Of a stretch of DNA of 64,000 nt, positions 9,273 to 17,892 are shown one piece after another. Source of the DNA: Aquimarina brevivitae (GTDB lineage: Bacteria; Bacteroidota; Bacteroidia; Flavobacteriales; Flavobacteriaceae); assembly GCF_004216895.1 (NCBI RefSeq), contig NZ_SGXE01000002.1, positions 248,001 to 312,000 of the forward strand, read 5' to 3'. Below the pieces are notes generated by a model. The model was not told where the DNA came from. It saw nothing but the letters and a program-made list of their open reading frames with translations, and made no database searches. How positions within the stretch are numbered: position 1 is the first letter of the stretch; the number at the start of each line of letters is the position of its first letter. Made by a program: the position numbers and the translations under genes.

Positions 9273-10361
9273 CTAAGGGTAGTATATAACACCGCTGCTA
9301 GAATCTTTAGTAGCTCCGGTTACTGATTGTAGGCAGTTGACTTCGTTTCTATCTCTAAGCACCCCTAAAAATGCAAATACCAACGCTTCTTTAAAATCGA
9401 TCATTTTTTCGTTAGGAGTGATCACATCAGCAAGATTTTCTAATTCTTTTTTAATCGTAGTTATTAGAAAGTTGTTTTTAGCGCCTCCACCTGTAATGAA
9501 CACTTTTGCTTTATGCTTAGTCGTGTAAGATTTTATGACTTGCCCTATTTGATGTGCAATATGCACTGTAGAGGTGTGTAATAGATTGGCGACGGTATCT
9601 TTTGTGCTTTCTATTAAAGGAATGCAATGTTGAGTAAACCATTCCTGTCCTAAGGATTTTGGTGGGTTAAGATTATAGTGCTCTAGTTTGTTTAAATGAT
9701 CTAATAGTCGCAAATTTAGAGTTCCGGATTGTGCAATGTTACCGCCCTTATCATACTCCAGGTCGATTTTGTTACTTAGGTAATTAAGCAACATATTTAC
9801 AGGAGATATATCAAAGGCAATTCGTTTCCCTGTTTTTTCTTCAAAAGAAATATTGCTGAATCCCCCTAGATTGAGGCAAAAATCATATTTACTAAAAAGT
9901 AATCTATCCCCAATGGGAACCAAAGGGGCGCCTTGTCCTCCTAGAGCAACGTCTTTTGTTCTAAAATCGCATATCACCTTCTTGTTTGAAGCATTGGCCA
10001 AATGTTGTCCTGAACCTATTTGATAGGTGAGTCCTTTATCGGGTTGATGAAAAATCGTATGTCCGTGGCTAGCAATAAAGTCAACTGCCAGGTTGTGTTG
10101 CGCGATAAATTGCTTAGCCTCTGTACCTAACCAATGTCCGTATTCGTTATGTAATAGCAACAGTTCAGTAGCGTCTAAATGAAGAGCCTGTTGTAATTTG
10201 TTTTTTAATTGTTGGCTATAGGCTATTGTTTTTGTGTCTAAAATCGTAAAAGACCATTTGGCATAGTCATACTGAAAATTACAAAAGGCGATATCTAATC
10301 CATCCAAGGAGGTTCCGGACATTAAACCGATGACCTTATATTGATGAGTGTTGTTTGACAT
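9273..10361 (-). CDS. anmK: Anhydro-N-acetylmuramic acid kinase
   Basis: A 362-residue cytoplasmic kinase that hydrolyses and phosphorylates 1,6-anhydro-MurNAc to MurNAc-6-P during cell-wall recycling. The N-terminal GLMSGTSLDGLD (residues 12-23) is the ATP-binding signature. FIASHGHTIFHQP, the LNLGGFSNIS segment, DISPVNMLLNY and the C-terminal VFITGGGAKN are family blocks. It stands alone 89 bp upstream of udk, with the tRNA-Pro gene starting divergently 188 bp away. Confidence 0.95.
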   Translation of the reverse strand: MSNNTHQYKVIGLMSGTSLDGLDIAFCNFQYDYAKWSFTILDTKTIAYSQQLKNKLQQALHLDATELLLLHNEYGHWLGTEAKQFIAQHNLAVDFIASHGHTIFHQPDKGLTYQIGSGQHLANASNKKVICDFRTKDVALGGQGAPLVPIGDRLLFSKYDFCLNLGGFSNISFEEKTGKRIAFDISPVNMLLNYLSNKIDLEYDKGGNIAQSGTLNLRLLDHLNKLEHYNLNPPKSLGQEWFTQHCIPLIESTKDTVANLLHTSTVHIAHQIGQVIKSYTTKHKAKVFITGGGAKNNFLITTIKKELENLADVITPNEKMIDFKEALVFAFLGVLRDRNEVNCLQSVTGATKDSSSGVIYYP

Positions 10362-10518
10362 GCGTTTGATGACTTATCCAGTTTTAAAAAACGGAAGATA
10401 TTTAGAGTAATTAAGGAATCCAAAAACTTGTGGAAAATTTACGCTAAGGATATTTTAAAAAATTTGATTAAATCTTGACTTTAGCTGCTAAGATGCTTTT
10501 ATAAGTAAAAAGAATATG

Positions 10519-10526
10519 TATATTTG
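10519..10526 (+). promoter_or_regulatory. Flavobacterial -7 box for tRNA-Pro(TGG)
   Basis: TATATTTG matches the TAnnTTTG -7 consensus of Bacteroidota sigma-A promoters exactly and lies 23 bp before the mature tRNA. No convincing -33 TTG is seen at the usual spacing. Confidence 0.6.
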
Positions 10527-10549
10527 CACCTGCTTAAAAAGAAGACCAT

Positions 10550-10624
10550 CGGGGTGTAGCGTAGCCCGGTCATCGCGCCTGCTTTGGGAGCAGGAGGTCG
10601 CAGGTTCGAATCCTGCCACCCCGA
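10550..10624 (+). tRNA. tRNA-Pro (anticodon TGG)
   Basis: Cloverleaf by eye: acceptor CGGGGTG pairs with CACCCCG (10617-10623). The anticodon stem CCTGC/GCAGG (10578-10582 and 10590-10594) encloses the loop TTTGGGA with anticodon TGG at 10585-10587. The T arm has GGTTCGAATCC. The discriminator is A and CCA is not encoded. A strong hairpin terminator follows immediately. Confidence 0.95.
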
Positions 10625-10625
10625 C

Positions 10626-10669
10626 AACTAAAAATCCAATCAATATTTTGATTGGATTTTTAGTTTTTT
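10626..10669 (+). terminator. Terminator of tRNA-Pro(TGG)
   Basis: A perfect 18-bp inverted repeat (AACTAAAAATCCAATCAA and its complement) around TATT, positions 10626-10665, ends in a T run. It starts one base after the tRNA. Its ATCCAATCA core resembles the terminator of the second tRNA-Pro gene. Confidence 0.85.
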
Positions 10670-10824
10670 ACCACCTTGGACTTTTTACATAGTTGTCATA
10701 AAAGTTATTTCTTTCTTTAAAATGATGGTTAACAATATCACATTAAAGCTGCACAGAACTTTCAACATTATACAGAAATATTGACGTTTTTTGTAATTGG
10801 GTTATTGATAATAGGAAAAACATG

Positions 10825-10885
10825 TTAATTTTATATAGAATTAAATCAATATTTCAGTAATTGCTTCAATTCTATATAAAATTAA
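10825..10885. repeat. 18-bp perfect inverted repeat upstream of the giant repeat protein
   Basis: TTAATTTTATATAGAATT at 10825-10842 is the exact complement of 10868-10885, with a 25-bp spacer. It ends 51 bp before the ATG of the 2156-residue protein gene. The arms are AT-only apart from one G/C. It may be a leader hairpin, a regulator site or an inversion site. The spacer is too short to hold a promoter. The rest of the interval 10670-10936 shows nothing else recognisable. Confidence 0.7.
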
Positions 10886-10936
10886 AAAGAAAAATATTCT
10901 TTGTAATAGGGAATATACCTTAATACATTCGTCCTT

Positions 10937-13900
10937 ATGAATCTATCTTTACCAGTTCTTAGTTATAGCAAGGCCCTATCCTTTCTGTTTTTCTTAGCGT
11001 TATACTGCAACCTTGCCGTTGCTCAAAACAGAATTATAGTAAACCCTTCTTTTGAAAGTGGTTCCGGTATACCACATACAGAAAATGTTGTGTATTTAGA
11101 ATCACAGATCGGCGATAATCCTGAAATTGATGGTTGGTTTTCAACGCATCCTACTTTCGATAATTCCGAAGGCGCAATTGAGCATTGGAAAAGCGGCTTT
11201 AATGGTGTAAACTCTCAAGAAGGAGGATATTTTGTTGAACTTAATGTATCACAACCCTCACGATTATATCAAATAGTATATTTAGTAAATGGCGAAACTA
11301 TTGAATGGGAATATTATCATCGAAAAAGAATAGGAAGCCAGACGGAAACTGTAGAGTATTCAATTTATAGCCAAGATGGTAATAGTAAGCTGTTTACGAT
11401 AAGTTCGCACACTGCAAGTGGCACTTCGGCTTGGGATGAAGTGTCAGGAACATTTAACTTTACTGGAGCCACGGGAGTGTATCAAATTGGTTTTGAAGCT
11501 ACTTCACCTGCTACTGGTGGTTCGGGTAATTTTTTGGATAATATAAATATTGGTTTAAATGCGCTAACTGAGTTTCCGGTGAATAGTATAACTGTAGATG
11601 AAACTGATAATGCGTTCAATCCAAGTCTTCAAATCAATGGTGAGGTAAAATCTAGTTCAACAGTTACATTTTCAGTGGTTGGAGGAACGGCGGTGGAAGG
11701 AGTAGATTTTACCTTTACGAATAAAACGCTTACTATTCCTGTCGGAAAATATGGACTATCCGATACCATTCCAATTGATTTATCACTCATCGACAATGCT
11801 TTTGTTGATGGAGAAAAGAACATACAAATTGCTATAAGTTCGGTATCGGGCGATATTACTAATCTGGATACTGATGGAGATGGTTACATCGGCACACTTA
11901 ACCTTGTCATACAAGATGATGAAACTGCTCCTGGTGGAGTATCAGGAGTTAACCTTTGGCTCAAAGGAGATGTAGGGGTGTCTGAAAATGCTGGAAACCT
12001 TACCAACTGGCAGGATCAGACTCAGCGTAACACTTTTTCTGTAAATGGTTCACCTACGGTTACCTCTAATGCGATCAATTTTAGTCCTGTAATTTCATTT
12101 GCTAATACGGATGCAAAAAATGCATTGCCAACAAATCGCCTGGATGGAGATGAGGTTATTAATGTAGTAGAAGGTTTTGCGGTGTATAGATATAACTCTA
12201 GTTCAAATAGTGGGGCTGTAATCGGAAGCACGCAATCAGGTTCCAATTATGGGAAAGCCATTTTTGCAGCGGATAATGATCAACGGGTGTATTTTGGTAA
12301 TGGATTAAATAGCACCTATCAAAGTTATGCGAATTCCGCTTTGGATACTCGATTTACCATAAATAATCTAGATATTTCATCAACAATTTCTCCTTTTGCT
12401 ACAGGAAGATTAAATGGCGAAAATCAATCTATTTCAGCAGGAGTAGGTGGTGATTTTGCTACCATAGCTATAACACCGATGATAGGAGGAACCAATAATC
12501 TAGACGGTGATAATGTCACCTCAGGATGGTTCCCATTAAACGGAGATATTGCTGAAGTTGTGTTATACGCTACAAGTTTAATGAATGCCGATAAACAAAA
12601 AATTGAGTCTTATTTGGCGTTAAAGTATGGAATTCATCTTTTTGGAAATTATGTAAATAGTCAAGGTTCAATAATTTGGGATGCCACTGTAAATACTAGT
12701 TATCATAATGATGTGTTTGGAATTGGAAGAGATGACAATGGCGGATTAAATAAAATACAAAGCAACAGTATTATGACTGGCAGTGGTGACGGTACTGGTC
12801 AAAGTGGTGCTGCTAATATTGTATTAAGTAATCCCAGTGATTTACAGGATTTAGAATATTTGCTTGTGGGTCATAACACGGATGCGCTAACTGAGTTATC
12901 ATTGGGTGAACAGTTACCTTCATCTTTTTCGGGATATAGAAGGCTTGACAGGGAGTGGTGGATAAAACGAATTGGAAATCCGGGAACCGTAGATTTAACT
13001 ATAGATATTACTGGATTAACAGTATCTGGCTCAGGAACATTAGATTTTAGGTTAATTATTGACAATGATGGTGATGGTGACCTTAGTACAGGACAATTAA
13101 CGGTAGTGCAACCTAATGATTTAACAGCAAATGTACTTACCTTTAATGCTATAAATTTACCGGATAATCAAGCATTTTCCTTAATAACCCAGGTGCCAAC
13201 AGCAGGAGGTGTAGGTAATGAAATTTTATGGCTCGAGGCTTCTAAAGGAGTAAGTTTCTCTGGTAGTACAGTTGATGGATGGTCAGATCAGACAGGATTT
13301 AATACTTTTTCGGTGGTTGGAACTCCAGAGTACGAGGAAAATGCAATTAATTTTAATCCTGTGATATCTTTCAATAATACAGATGCCAAAAATGTGTTAC
13401 CTACTAATCGGCTCGAAGGTAATCAGGAAATTGATGTAGTAGAGGGTTTTGCGGTGTATAAATATAATTCGACAACAAATAGAGGTGCAGTTTCGGGTAG
13501 TACCATATCAGGAGTGAACTTTGGAAAAGCAATTTTTGCTGCGGATAATGATCAACGGGTTTATTTTGGAAATGGCGTAAATAGTTCATATCAAAGCTAT
13601 CAAAATACCATAATTGATAATAACTATACCATTAATAATTTAGATGTTTCTGCTTCTATATCTCCTTTTGCCACAGGTAGGTTGAATTCAGGATCTCAAA
13701 CAATAACTGATGGTGGTGGCGGTGATTTTTCAAGTATTTCAATTACCCCGATGATTGGAGGTACGAATAACGTGGATGGTGACAATATTTCTTCAGGATG
13801 GTATCCATTTAATGGAAATATAGCTGAGTTAGTTCTTTTTCCCAGTAATCTAAGTTTAACTGAAAGGGTTGAAATTGAATCTTATCTAGCTTTAAAATAT

Positions 13901-16900
13901 GGAATAACTTTGGATACATCTGTGGTTAATTATTTAGCATCTGATGGTACAACTATTTTTTGGAATGATCTTACGTATTGGAATGATGTTTTTGGTATTG
14001 GAAGAGACGATGCTAGTGGACTTATGCAAGAGCAAAGTAACAGTATACATACAGGAAGTGGAGATGGAACCGGACAAGTTGGCCAGGGAAATATTGTTTT
14101 AAGCAATCCGACTAGTTTAGATAATCTTGATTTTTTAATGATAGGACATGATAATGCTGCTTTGATTGAACAATCAACTGATATACCAGCATCCGAGTCT
14201 TGCTTTGCTCGGTTAGCCAGAGAATGGAAGGTTGATGTAACAGGGGATCCAGGACTTGTGACACTTAGTTTTGATCTCAATGCATTAACCGTTGGAGGAA
14301 CCTTGTTAGAAGATTTTAAACTATTGATTGATAGTGATGGTGATGGTGATTTTACTACAGGTGCAAGTACAGTACTTCCCACAAGTTTTAATTCAAACCG
14401 ATTGACTTTTGAAAACTTAACCCTTACTGATAATGTCATATTTACGTTTATAACAGGACAAGAATCGATTGCTCCAGTCATTAGCTGTCCTGCAGATATA
14501 ATTCAATCAAATGATCCAGGTAACTGTTCTGCTATTGTTAATGGTTTAACTCCTACTACTAGTGACAATTGTCAAATTGTATCTCAAACCTGGACATTAA
14601 CCGGTGCAACTACTGGGAATAGTTCTTCAATTGATATTAATGATGCTAGCGGTCAAGTTTTTAATATTGGTGTTACAACAGTAACGTATACCGTGAATGA
14701 TGCTGCAGGAAACACCAACTCTTGTCAATTTACAGTGACAGTAAATGATACTGAAAATCCAGTTGTAAATTGTATTTCTAATCAAACCAAGTCGGCTGAT
14801 TTAGGTGAATGCTTTTACACGGTAGTCGGGACTGAATTTGATCCTCTTTCAACTACTGATAATTGTTCAGTAGCTTCAATTAGTAATGATTTTAACAATT
14901 CAAATACATTAGATGGAGCGCAATTGATTGATGGGACGGTTGTTGTTTGGACTGTGGTAGATACTGCTGGTAATTCAAATACCTGTAGTTTTACGATTAC
15001 TATTGAGGATAACGAGGATCCAACCATAGCTACAGTAAGTGCTGTTACAGTAAGTACTGATTTGGGACAATGTTCGTATGATAGTACTCAATTAGCACCT
15101 CCTGCAACTACAGATAATTGTGGGGTAGCAAGTGTTTTGGCCAGTCCTTCTAGCTTAAGCCTTGGAGAAAATACAGTAACCTGGACAGTAACAGATGATG
15201 CTGGTAATACCAATAGTTCGATACAATCAGTTACTGTTGTGGACAATGAAAATCCTACCATTGCTACAGTAAGTGCTGTTACAGTAAGTACAGATTTAGG
15301 CCAATGTTCATATGATAGCAGTCAATTAGCACCTCCGGCCACAACAGATAATTGTGGGGCAGCAAATATTGTGGCCAGTCCTACAAATTTAGACCTTGGA
15401 GAAAATACAGTAACCTGGACAGTAACAGATAATGCAGGAAATACGAATAATTCTATTCAAACAGTAACTGTTGTAGACGATGAAGATCCCACCATAGCAA
15501 CAGTAAGTGCTGTTACAGTAAATACAGATTTAGGCCAATGTTCGTATGATAGTAGTCAGTTAGCACCTCCGGCCACAACAGATAATTGCGGGGTAGCAAG
15601 TGTTACGGCTAATCCTTCTAGCTTAAGTCTTGGTGAAAATACGGTCACCTGGACAGTAACGGATAATGCTGGTAATACACGTAGTTCTATACAATCTGTA
15701 ACTGTTGTCGATATTGAGAATCCTACAATAGCAACACTTGGTGCTATCACGGTCAATACGGATTTAGGACAATGTTCTTATGATAGTACTCAATTAGTTC
15801 CGCCAACAACTACAGATAATTGTGGGGTAGCAACTGTTATGGCTAATCCTTCTAGTTTAGGCCTTGGAGAAAATACGGTTACTTGGACTGTAACAGATAA
15901 TGCAGGTAATACACGTAGTTCTGTACAATCCGTAACTGTTTTAGATAATGAGAATCCTACAATAGCTACGATTAGTGCTGTTACGGTTAATACGGATTTG
16001 GGACAATGTTCGTATGATAGTAGTCAGTTGGCGCCTCCGGTAGCCACAGATAACTGTGGTGTAGCAAGTGTTTTGGCCAGTCCTTCTAGTTTAAGCCTTG
16101 GAGAAAATACAGTAACCTGGACAGTAACAGATAATGCAGGTAATACAAATAGTTCTATACAAACGGTCACTGTTGTAGATAATGAGAATCCTACAATAAC
16201 TACACTTAGCGCTGTTACAGTGAATACAGATTTAGGACAATGTTCTTTTGATAGCACTCAATTGGTTCCACCAACAACCACAGATAATTGTGGGATTGCC
16301 AGTGTTGTGGCCAGCCCTTCTAGCTTAAGCCTCGGAGAAAATACGGTCACCTGGACAGTAACAGACAATGCTGGTAATACGCTTAGTTCTATACAAACGG
16401 TCACTGTTGTAGATAATGAGATTCCTACAATAGCTACACCAGCCGCTGTTACAGTGAATACAGATTTAGGACAATGTTCTTTTGATAGCACTCAATTGGT
16501 TCCACCAACAACCACAGATAATTGTGGGATTGCCAGTGTTGTGGCCAGCCCTTCTAGCTTAAGTCTCGGAGAAAATACTGTCACCTGGACAGTAACAGAC
16601 AATGCAGGTAATACCAATAGTTCTATACAATCCGTAACTGTTGTGGATAATGAAAATCCTACTATAGTTACGGTAAGCGCTGTTACCGTTAATACAGATT
16701 TAGGACAATGCTCGTATGATAGTTCTCAATTGGTACCACCCTCAACATCAGATAATTGTGGTGTAGCAAGTGTTGTTGTTAGTCCATCTAGCTTAGAACC
16801 TGGAGAAAATACCGTTACCTGGACAGTAACTGATAATGTAGGAAACGTACAAAGCACCACACAAATCGTTACTGTTGTAGATACTGAAAATCCTCAACTT

Positions 16901-17407
16901 AATTGTCCAACCGATCAAACCGTTAATATTAATAGCGGTGAAACATATGTTCTGCCTGATTATATTGCAGATTTTCAAATTGAACCTAGTGATAATTGTA
17001 GTGGAACTTCTCAGATTTCTCAGGATCCTATTCCTGGTACCCAGTTATCCGAAGGAGTCTTTACGATAAGTTTTAGTGTTCAGGATGCTAACGGAAACCC
17101 AGCATCTTGTAGTTTTCAATTAACTGTAGAAAATACCCTCGGAATTGAGGAGGAAACCGAGTTGTCAAATGAAATTAAAATTTATCCTAATCCAATAGGT
17201 AATTTCCTATATATTCAAAGTAATAACGCTATCAAGCTAAATACCCTAACCGTATTTGATATTGCGGGCCGGATAGTTGAAAAATTTAATTTAGAAGATA
17301 TGGGGAATGAAAAAATGTTAGATTTATCTGGGCTGGAAAATGCAGTATATTTAGTGATTATCCAAAGCGAAAAAGGAAAATTGGTCAAATCAATTGTTAA
17401 AAAGTAG
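10937..17407 (+). CDS. Giant secreted repeat protein: LamG-like/DUF8202 modules, HYR repeats, T9SS sorting domain
   Basis: A 2156-residue surface or secreted protein. A signal peptide (residues 1-29, LAVAQ) is followed by a jelly-roll-like segment (30-205) and a Calx-beta-like segment (~215-325). Then come two ~424-residue copies of a module (about 332-755 and 757-1180), each ending its first half with IESYLALKYGI and containing VFGIGRDD, as in LamG/DUF8202 proteins. Eleven HYR-type Ig-like domains follow. Eight of them (residues 1360-1983) are exact 78-residue units with two cysteines each (GQC, DNC). The tail (~2080-2156, YPNPIGNFLYI to IVKK) is a type A T9SS sorting domain. HYR/Calx-beta repeats usually mediate adhesion, so an adhesin role is inferred. 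No catalytic domain was seen. It is flanked by two tRNA-Pro genes. Confidence 0.93.
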   Translation: MNLSLPVLSYSKALSFLFFLALYCNLAVAQNRIIVNPSFESGSGIPHTENVVYLESQIGDNPEIDGWFSTHPTFDNSEGAIEHWKSGFNGVNSQEGGYFVELNVSQPSRLYQIVYLVNGETIEWEYYHRKRIGSQTETVEYSIYSQDGNSKLFTISSHTASGTSAWDEVSGTFNFTGATGVYQIGFEATSPATGGSGNFLDNINIGLNALTEFPVNSITVDETDNAFNPSLQINGEVKSSSTVTFSVVGGTAVEGVDFTFTNKTLTIPVGKYGLSDTIPIDLSLIDNAFVDGEKNIQIAISSVSGDITNLDTDGDGYIGTLNLVIQDDETAPGGVSGVNLWLKGDVGVSENAGNLTNWQDQTQRNTFSVNGSPTVTSNAINFSPVISFANTDAKNALPTNRLDGDEVINVVEGFAVYRYNSSSNSGAVIGSTQSGSNYGKAIFAADNDQRVYFGNGLNSTYQSYANSALDTRFTINNLDISSTISPFATGRLNGENQSISAGVGGDFATIAITPMIGGTNNLDGDNVTSGWFPLNGDIAEVVLYATSLMNADKQKIESYLALKYGIHLFGNYVNSQGSIIWDATVNTSYHNDVFGIGRDDNGGLNKIQSNSIMTGSGDGTGQSGAANIVLSNPSDLQDLEYLLVGHNTDALTELSLGEQLPSSFSGYRRLDREWWIKRIGNPGTVDLTIDITGLTVSGSGTLDFRLIIDNDGDGDLSTGQLTVVQPNDLTANVLTFNAINLPDNQAFSLITQVPTAGGVGNEILWLEASKGVSFSGSTVDGWSDQTGFNTFSVVGTPEYEENAINFNPVISFNNTDAKNVLPTNRLEGNQEIDVVEGFAVYKYNSTTNRGAVSGSTISGVNFGKAIFAADNDQRVYFGNGVNSSYQSYQNTIIDNNYTINNLDVSASISPFATGRLNSGSQTITDGGGGDFSSISITPMIGGTNNVDGDNISSGWYPFNGNIAELVLFPSNLSLTERVEIESYLALKYGITLDTSVVNYLASDGTTIFWNDLTYWNDVFGIGRDDASGLMQEQSNSIHTGSGDGTGQVGQGNIVLSNPTSLDNLDFLMIGHDNAALIEQSTDIPASESCFARLAREWKVDVTGDPGLVTLSFDLNALTVGGTLLEDFKLLIDSDGDGDFTTGASTVLPTSFNSNRLTFENLTLTDNVIFTFITGQESIAPVISCPADIIQSNDPGNCSAIVNGLTPTTSDNCQIVSQTWTLTGATTGNSSSIDINDASGQVFNIGVTTVTYTVNDAAGNTNSCQFTVTVNDTENPVVNCISNQTKSADLGECFYTVVGTEFDPLSTTDNCSVASISNDFNNSNTLDGAQLIDGTVVVWTVVDTAGNSNTCSFTITIEDNEDPTIATVSAVTVSTDLGQCSYDSTQLAPPATTDNCGVASVLASPSSLSLGENTVTWTVTDDAGNTNSSIQSVTVVDNENPTIATVSAVTVSTDLGQCSYDSSQLAPPATTDNCGAANIVASPTNLDLGENTVTWTVTDNAGNTNNSIQTVTVVDDEDPTIATVSAVTVNTDLGQCSYDSSQLAPPATTDNCGVASVTANPSSLSLGENTVTWTVTDNAGNTRSSIQSVTVVDIENPTIATLGAITVNTDLGQCSYDSTQLVPPTTTDNCGVATVMANPSSLGLGENTVTWTVTDNAGNTRSSVQSVTVLDNENPTIATISAVTVNTDLGQCSYDSSQLAPPVATDNCGVASVLASPSSLSLGENTVTWTVTDNAGNTNSSIQTVTVVDNENPTITTLSAVTVNTDLGQCSFDSTQLVPPTTTDNCGIASVVASPSSLSLGENTVTWTVTDNAGNTLSSIQTVTVVDNEIPTIATPAAVTVNTDLGQCSFDSTQLVPPTTTDNCGIASVVASPSSLSLGENTVTWTVTDNAGNTNSSIQSVTVVDNENPTIVTVSAVTVNTDLGQCSYDSSQLVPPSTSDNCGVASVVVSPSSLEPGENTVTWTVTDNVGNVQSTTQIVTVVDTENPQLNCPTDQTVNINSGETYVLPDYIADFQIEPSDNCSGTSQISQDPIPGTQLSEGVFTISFSVQDANGNPASCSFQLTVENTLGIEEETELSNEIKIYPNPIGNFLYIQSNNAIKLNTLTVFDIAGRIVEKFNLEDMGNEKMLDLSGLENAVYLVIIQSEKGKLVKSIVKK
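15014..16885 (+). repeat. Eight in-frame tandem 234-bp repeats
   Basis: The stretch is exactly 8 x 234 bp (1872 bp) within the giant gene and codes for eight 78-residue HYR-like units starting E(D/N/I)PT. Units 6 and 7 share an identical 120-bp stretch (16210-16329 and 16444-16563), which indicates recent duplication or gene conversion. Unit 8 is the most divergent. Confidence 0.95.
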
Positions 17408-17495
17408 ACTTTATATTTCTAACTTGGGTTTAATATATGATGTAATGTTCTTTTTATTTAGATAAGAAATAAGGCTGCTATTTTCTTAAACTTTT

Positions 17496-17503
17496 TATAT
17501 TTG
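17496..17503 (+). promoter_or_regulatory. Flavobacterial -7 box for tRNA-Pro(GGG)
   Basis: TATATTTG, a perfect TAnnTTTG box, 15 bp before the mature tRNA. It is the same octamer as at the first tRNA-Pro gene. Confidence 0.6.
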
Positions 17504-17518
17504 CATTCCGAAAAATTG

Positions 17519-17593
17519 CGGGATGTAGCTTAGCCCGGTTAAAGTGCGCGTCTGGGGGGCGCGAGATCGCTGGTTCGAATCCAGTCATCCCGA
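17519..17593 (+). tRNA. tRNA-Pro (anticodon GGG)
   Basis: Acceptor CGGGATG pairs with CATCCCG (17586-17592). The anticodon stem CGCGT/GCGCG (17547-17551 and 17559-17563, last pair T-G) encloses the loop CTGGGGG with anticodon GGG at 17554-17556 after T33. The T arm has CTGGTTCGAATCCAG. Discriminator A, no encoded CCA. Its 3' end and terminator are duplicated 169 bp downstream. Confidence 0.93.
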
Positions 17594-17803
17594 CCAATAT
17601 AATCCAATCACCGAAGTGGTTGGATTTTTTAATTTCCAGACGTAGGCTTGTAAAGCTTTAAGGTAGGAAATTAAAAAAGCTAAACAGCCGCAAGGCTGTG
17701 TAGGATTATGTTGAGCAACAACCCCTAGTATCTGGATCACTTTGGTAATCCAGTCATCCCGACCAATATAATCCAATCACCGAAGTGGTTGGATTTTTTA
17801 ATT
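17578..17803 (+). repeat. 57-bp direct repeat of the tRNA-Pro 3' end plus terminator, 169 bp apart
   Basis: The segments 17578-17634 and 17747-17803 are identical. Each contains the last 16 nt of the tRNA (3' side of the T stem, acceptor, discriminator) and the whole terminator. The 112-bp insert between them contains a 13-bp perfect inverted repeat (17625-17637 with 17666-17678, overlapping the repeat edge) and a GCAA-tetraloop hairpin (17684-17699). CTGG at 17732-17735 could mimic the other T-stem strand of the second copy. No ORF or recombinase is present. It may be an att-like scar, a decayed tRNA copy or a small structured RNA. Confidence 0.8.
17601..17630 (+). terminator. Terminator of tRNA-Pro(GGG)
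   Basis: An 11-bp stem AATCCAATCAC/GTGGTTGGATT around CGAA (one T-G pair), followed by a T run. A second identical copy lies at 17770-17799. Confidence 0.85.
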
Positions 17804-17892
17804 GCTGATAAAAGTGAAATCAAGGTTTGCTATACGATTTATAATTTTATATTTATCTAGTAAAAACATTCTATATAAAGTCGTGTCGCCCC

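Noticed and set aside
15556-16491. Repeated ~66-77-residue minus-strand reading frames inside the giant gene
   Set aside because: They recur every 234 bp because they are the antisense of the HYR repeats. There are no start signals or family matches.
15014-16885. CRISPR array
   Set aside because: The repeats are contiguous, 234 bp long and in frame, with no spacers. They encode protein domains.
17585-17776. Minus-strand frame across the tRNA-Pro repeat region
   Set aside because: It overlaps tRNA and terminator sequence and its two ends are copies of the same repeat. It is not a gene.
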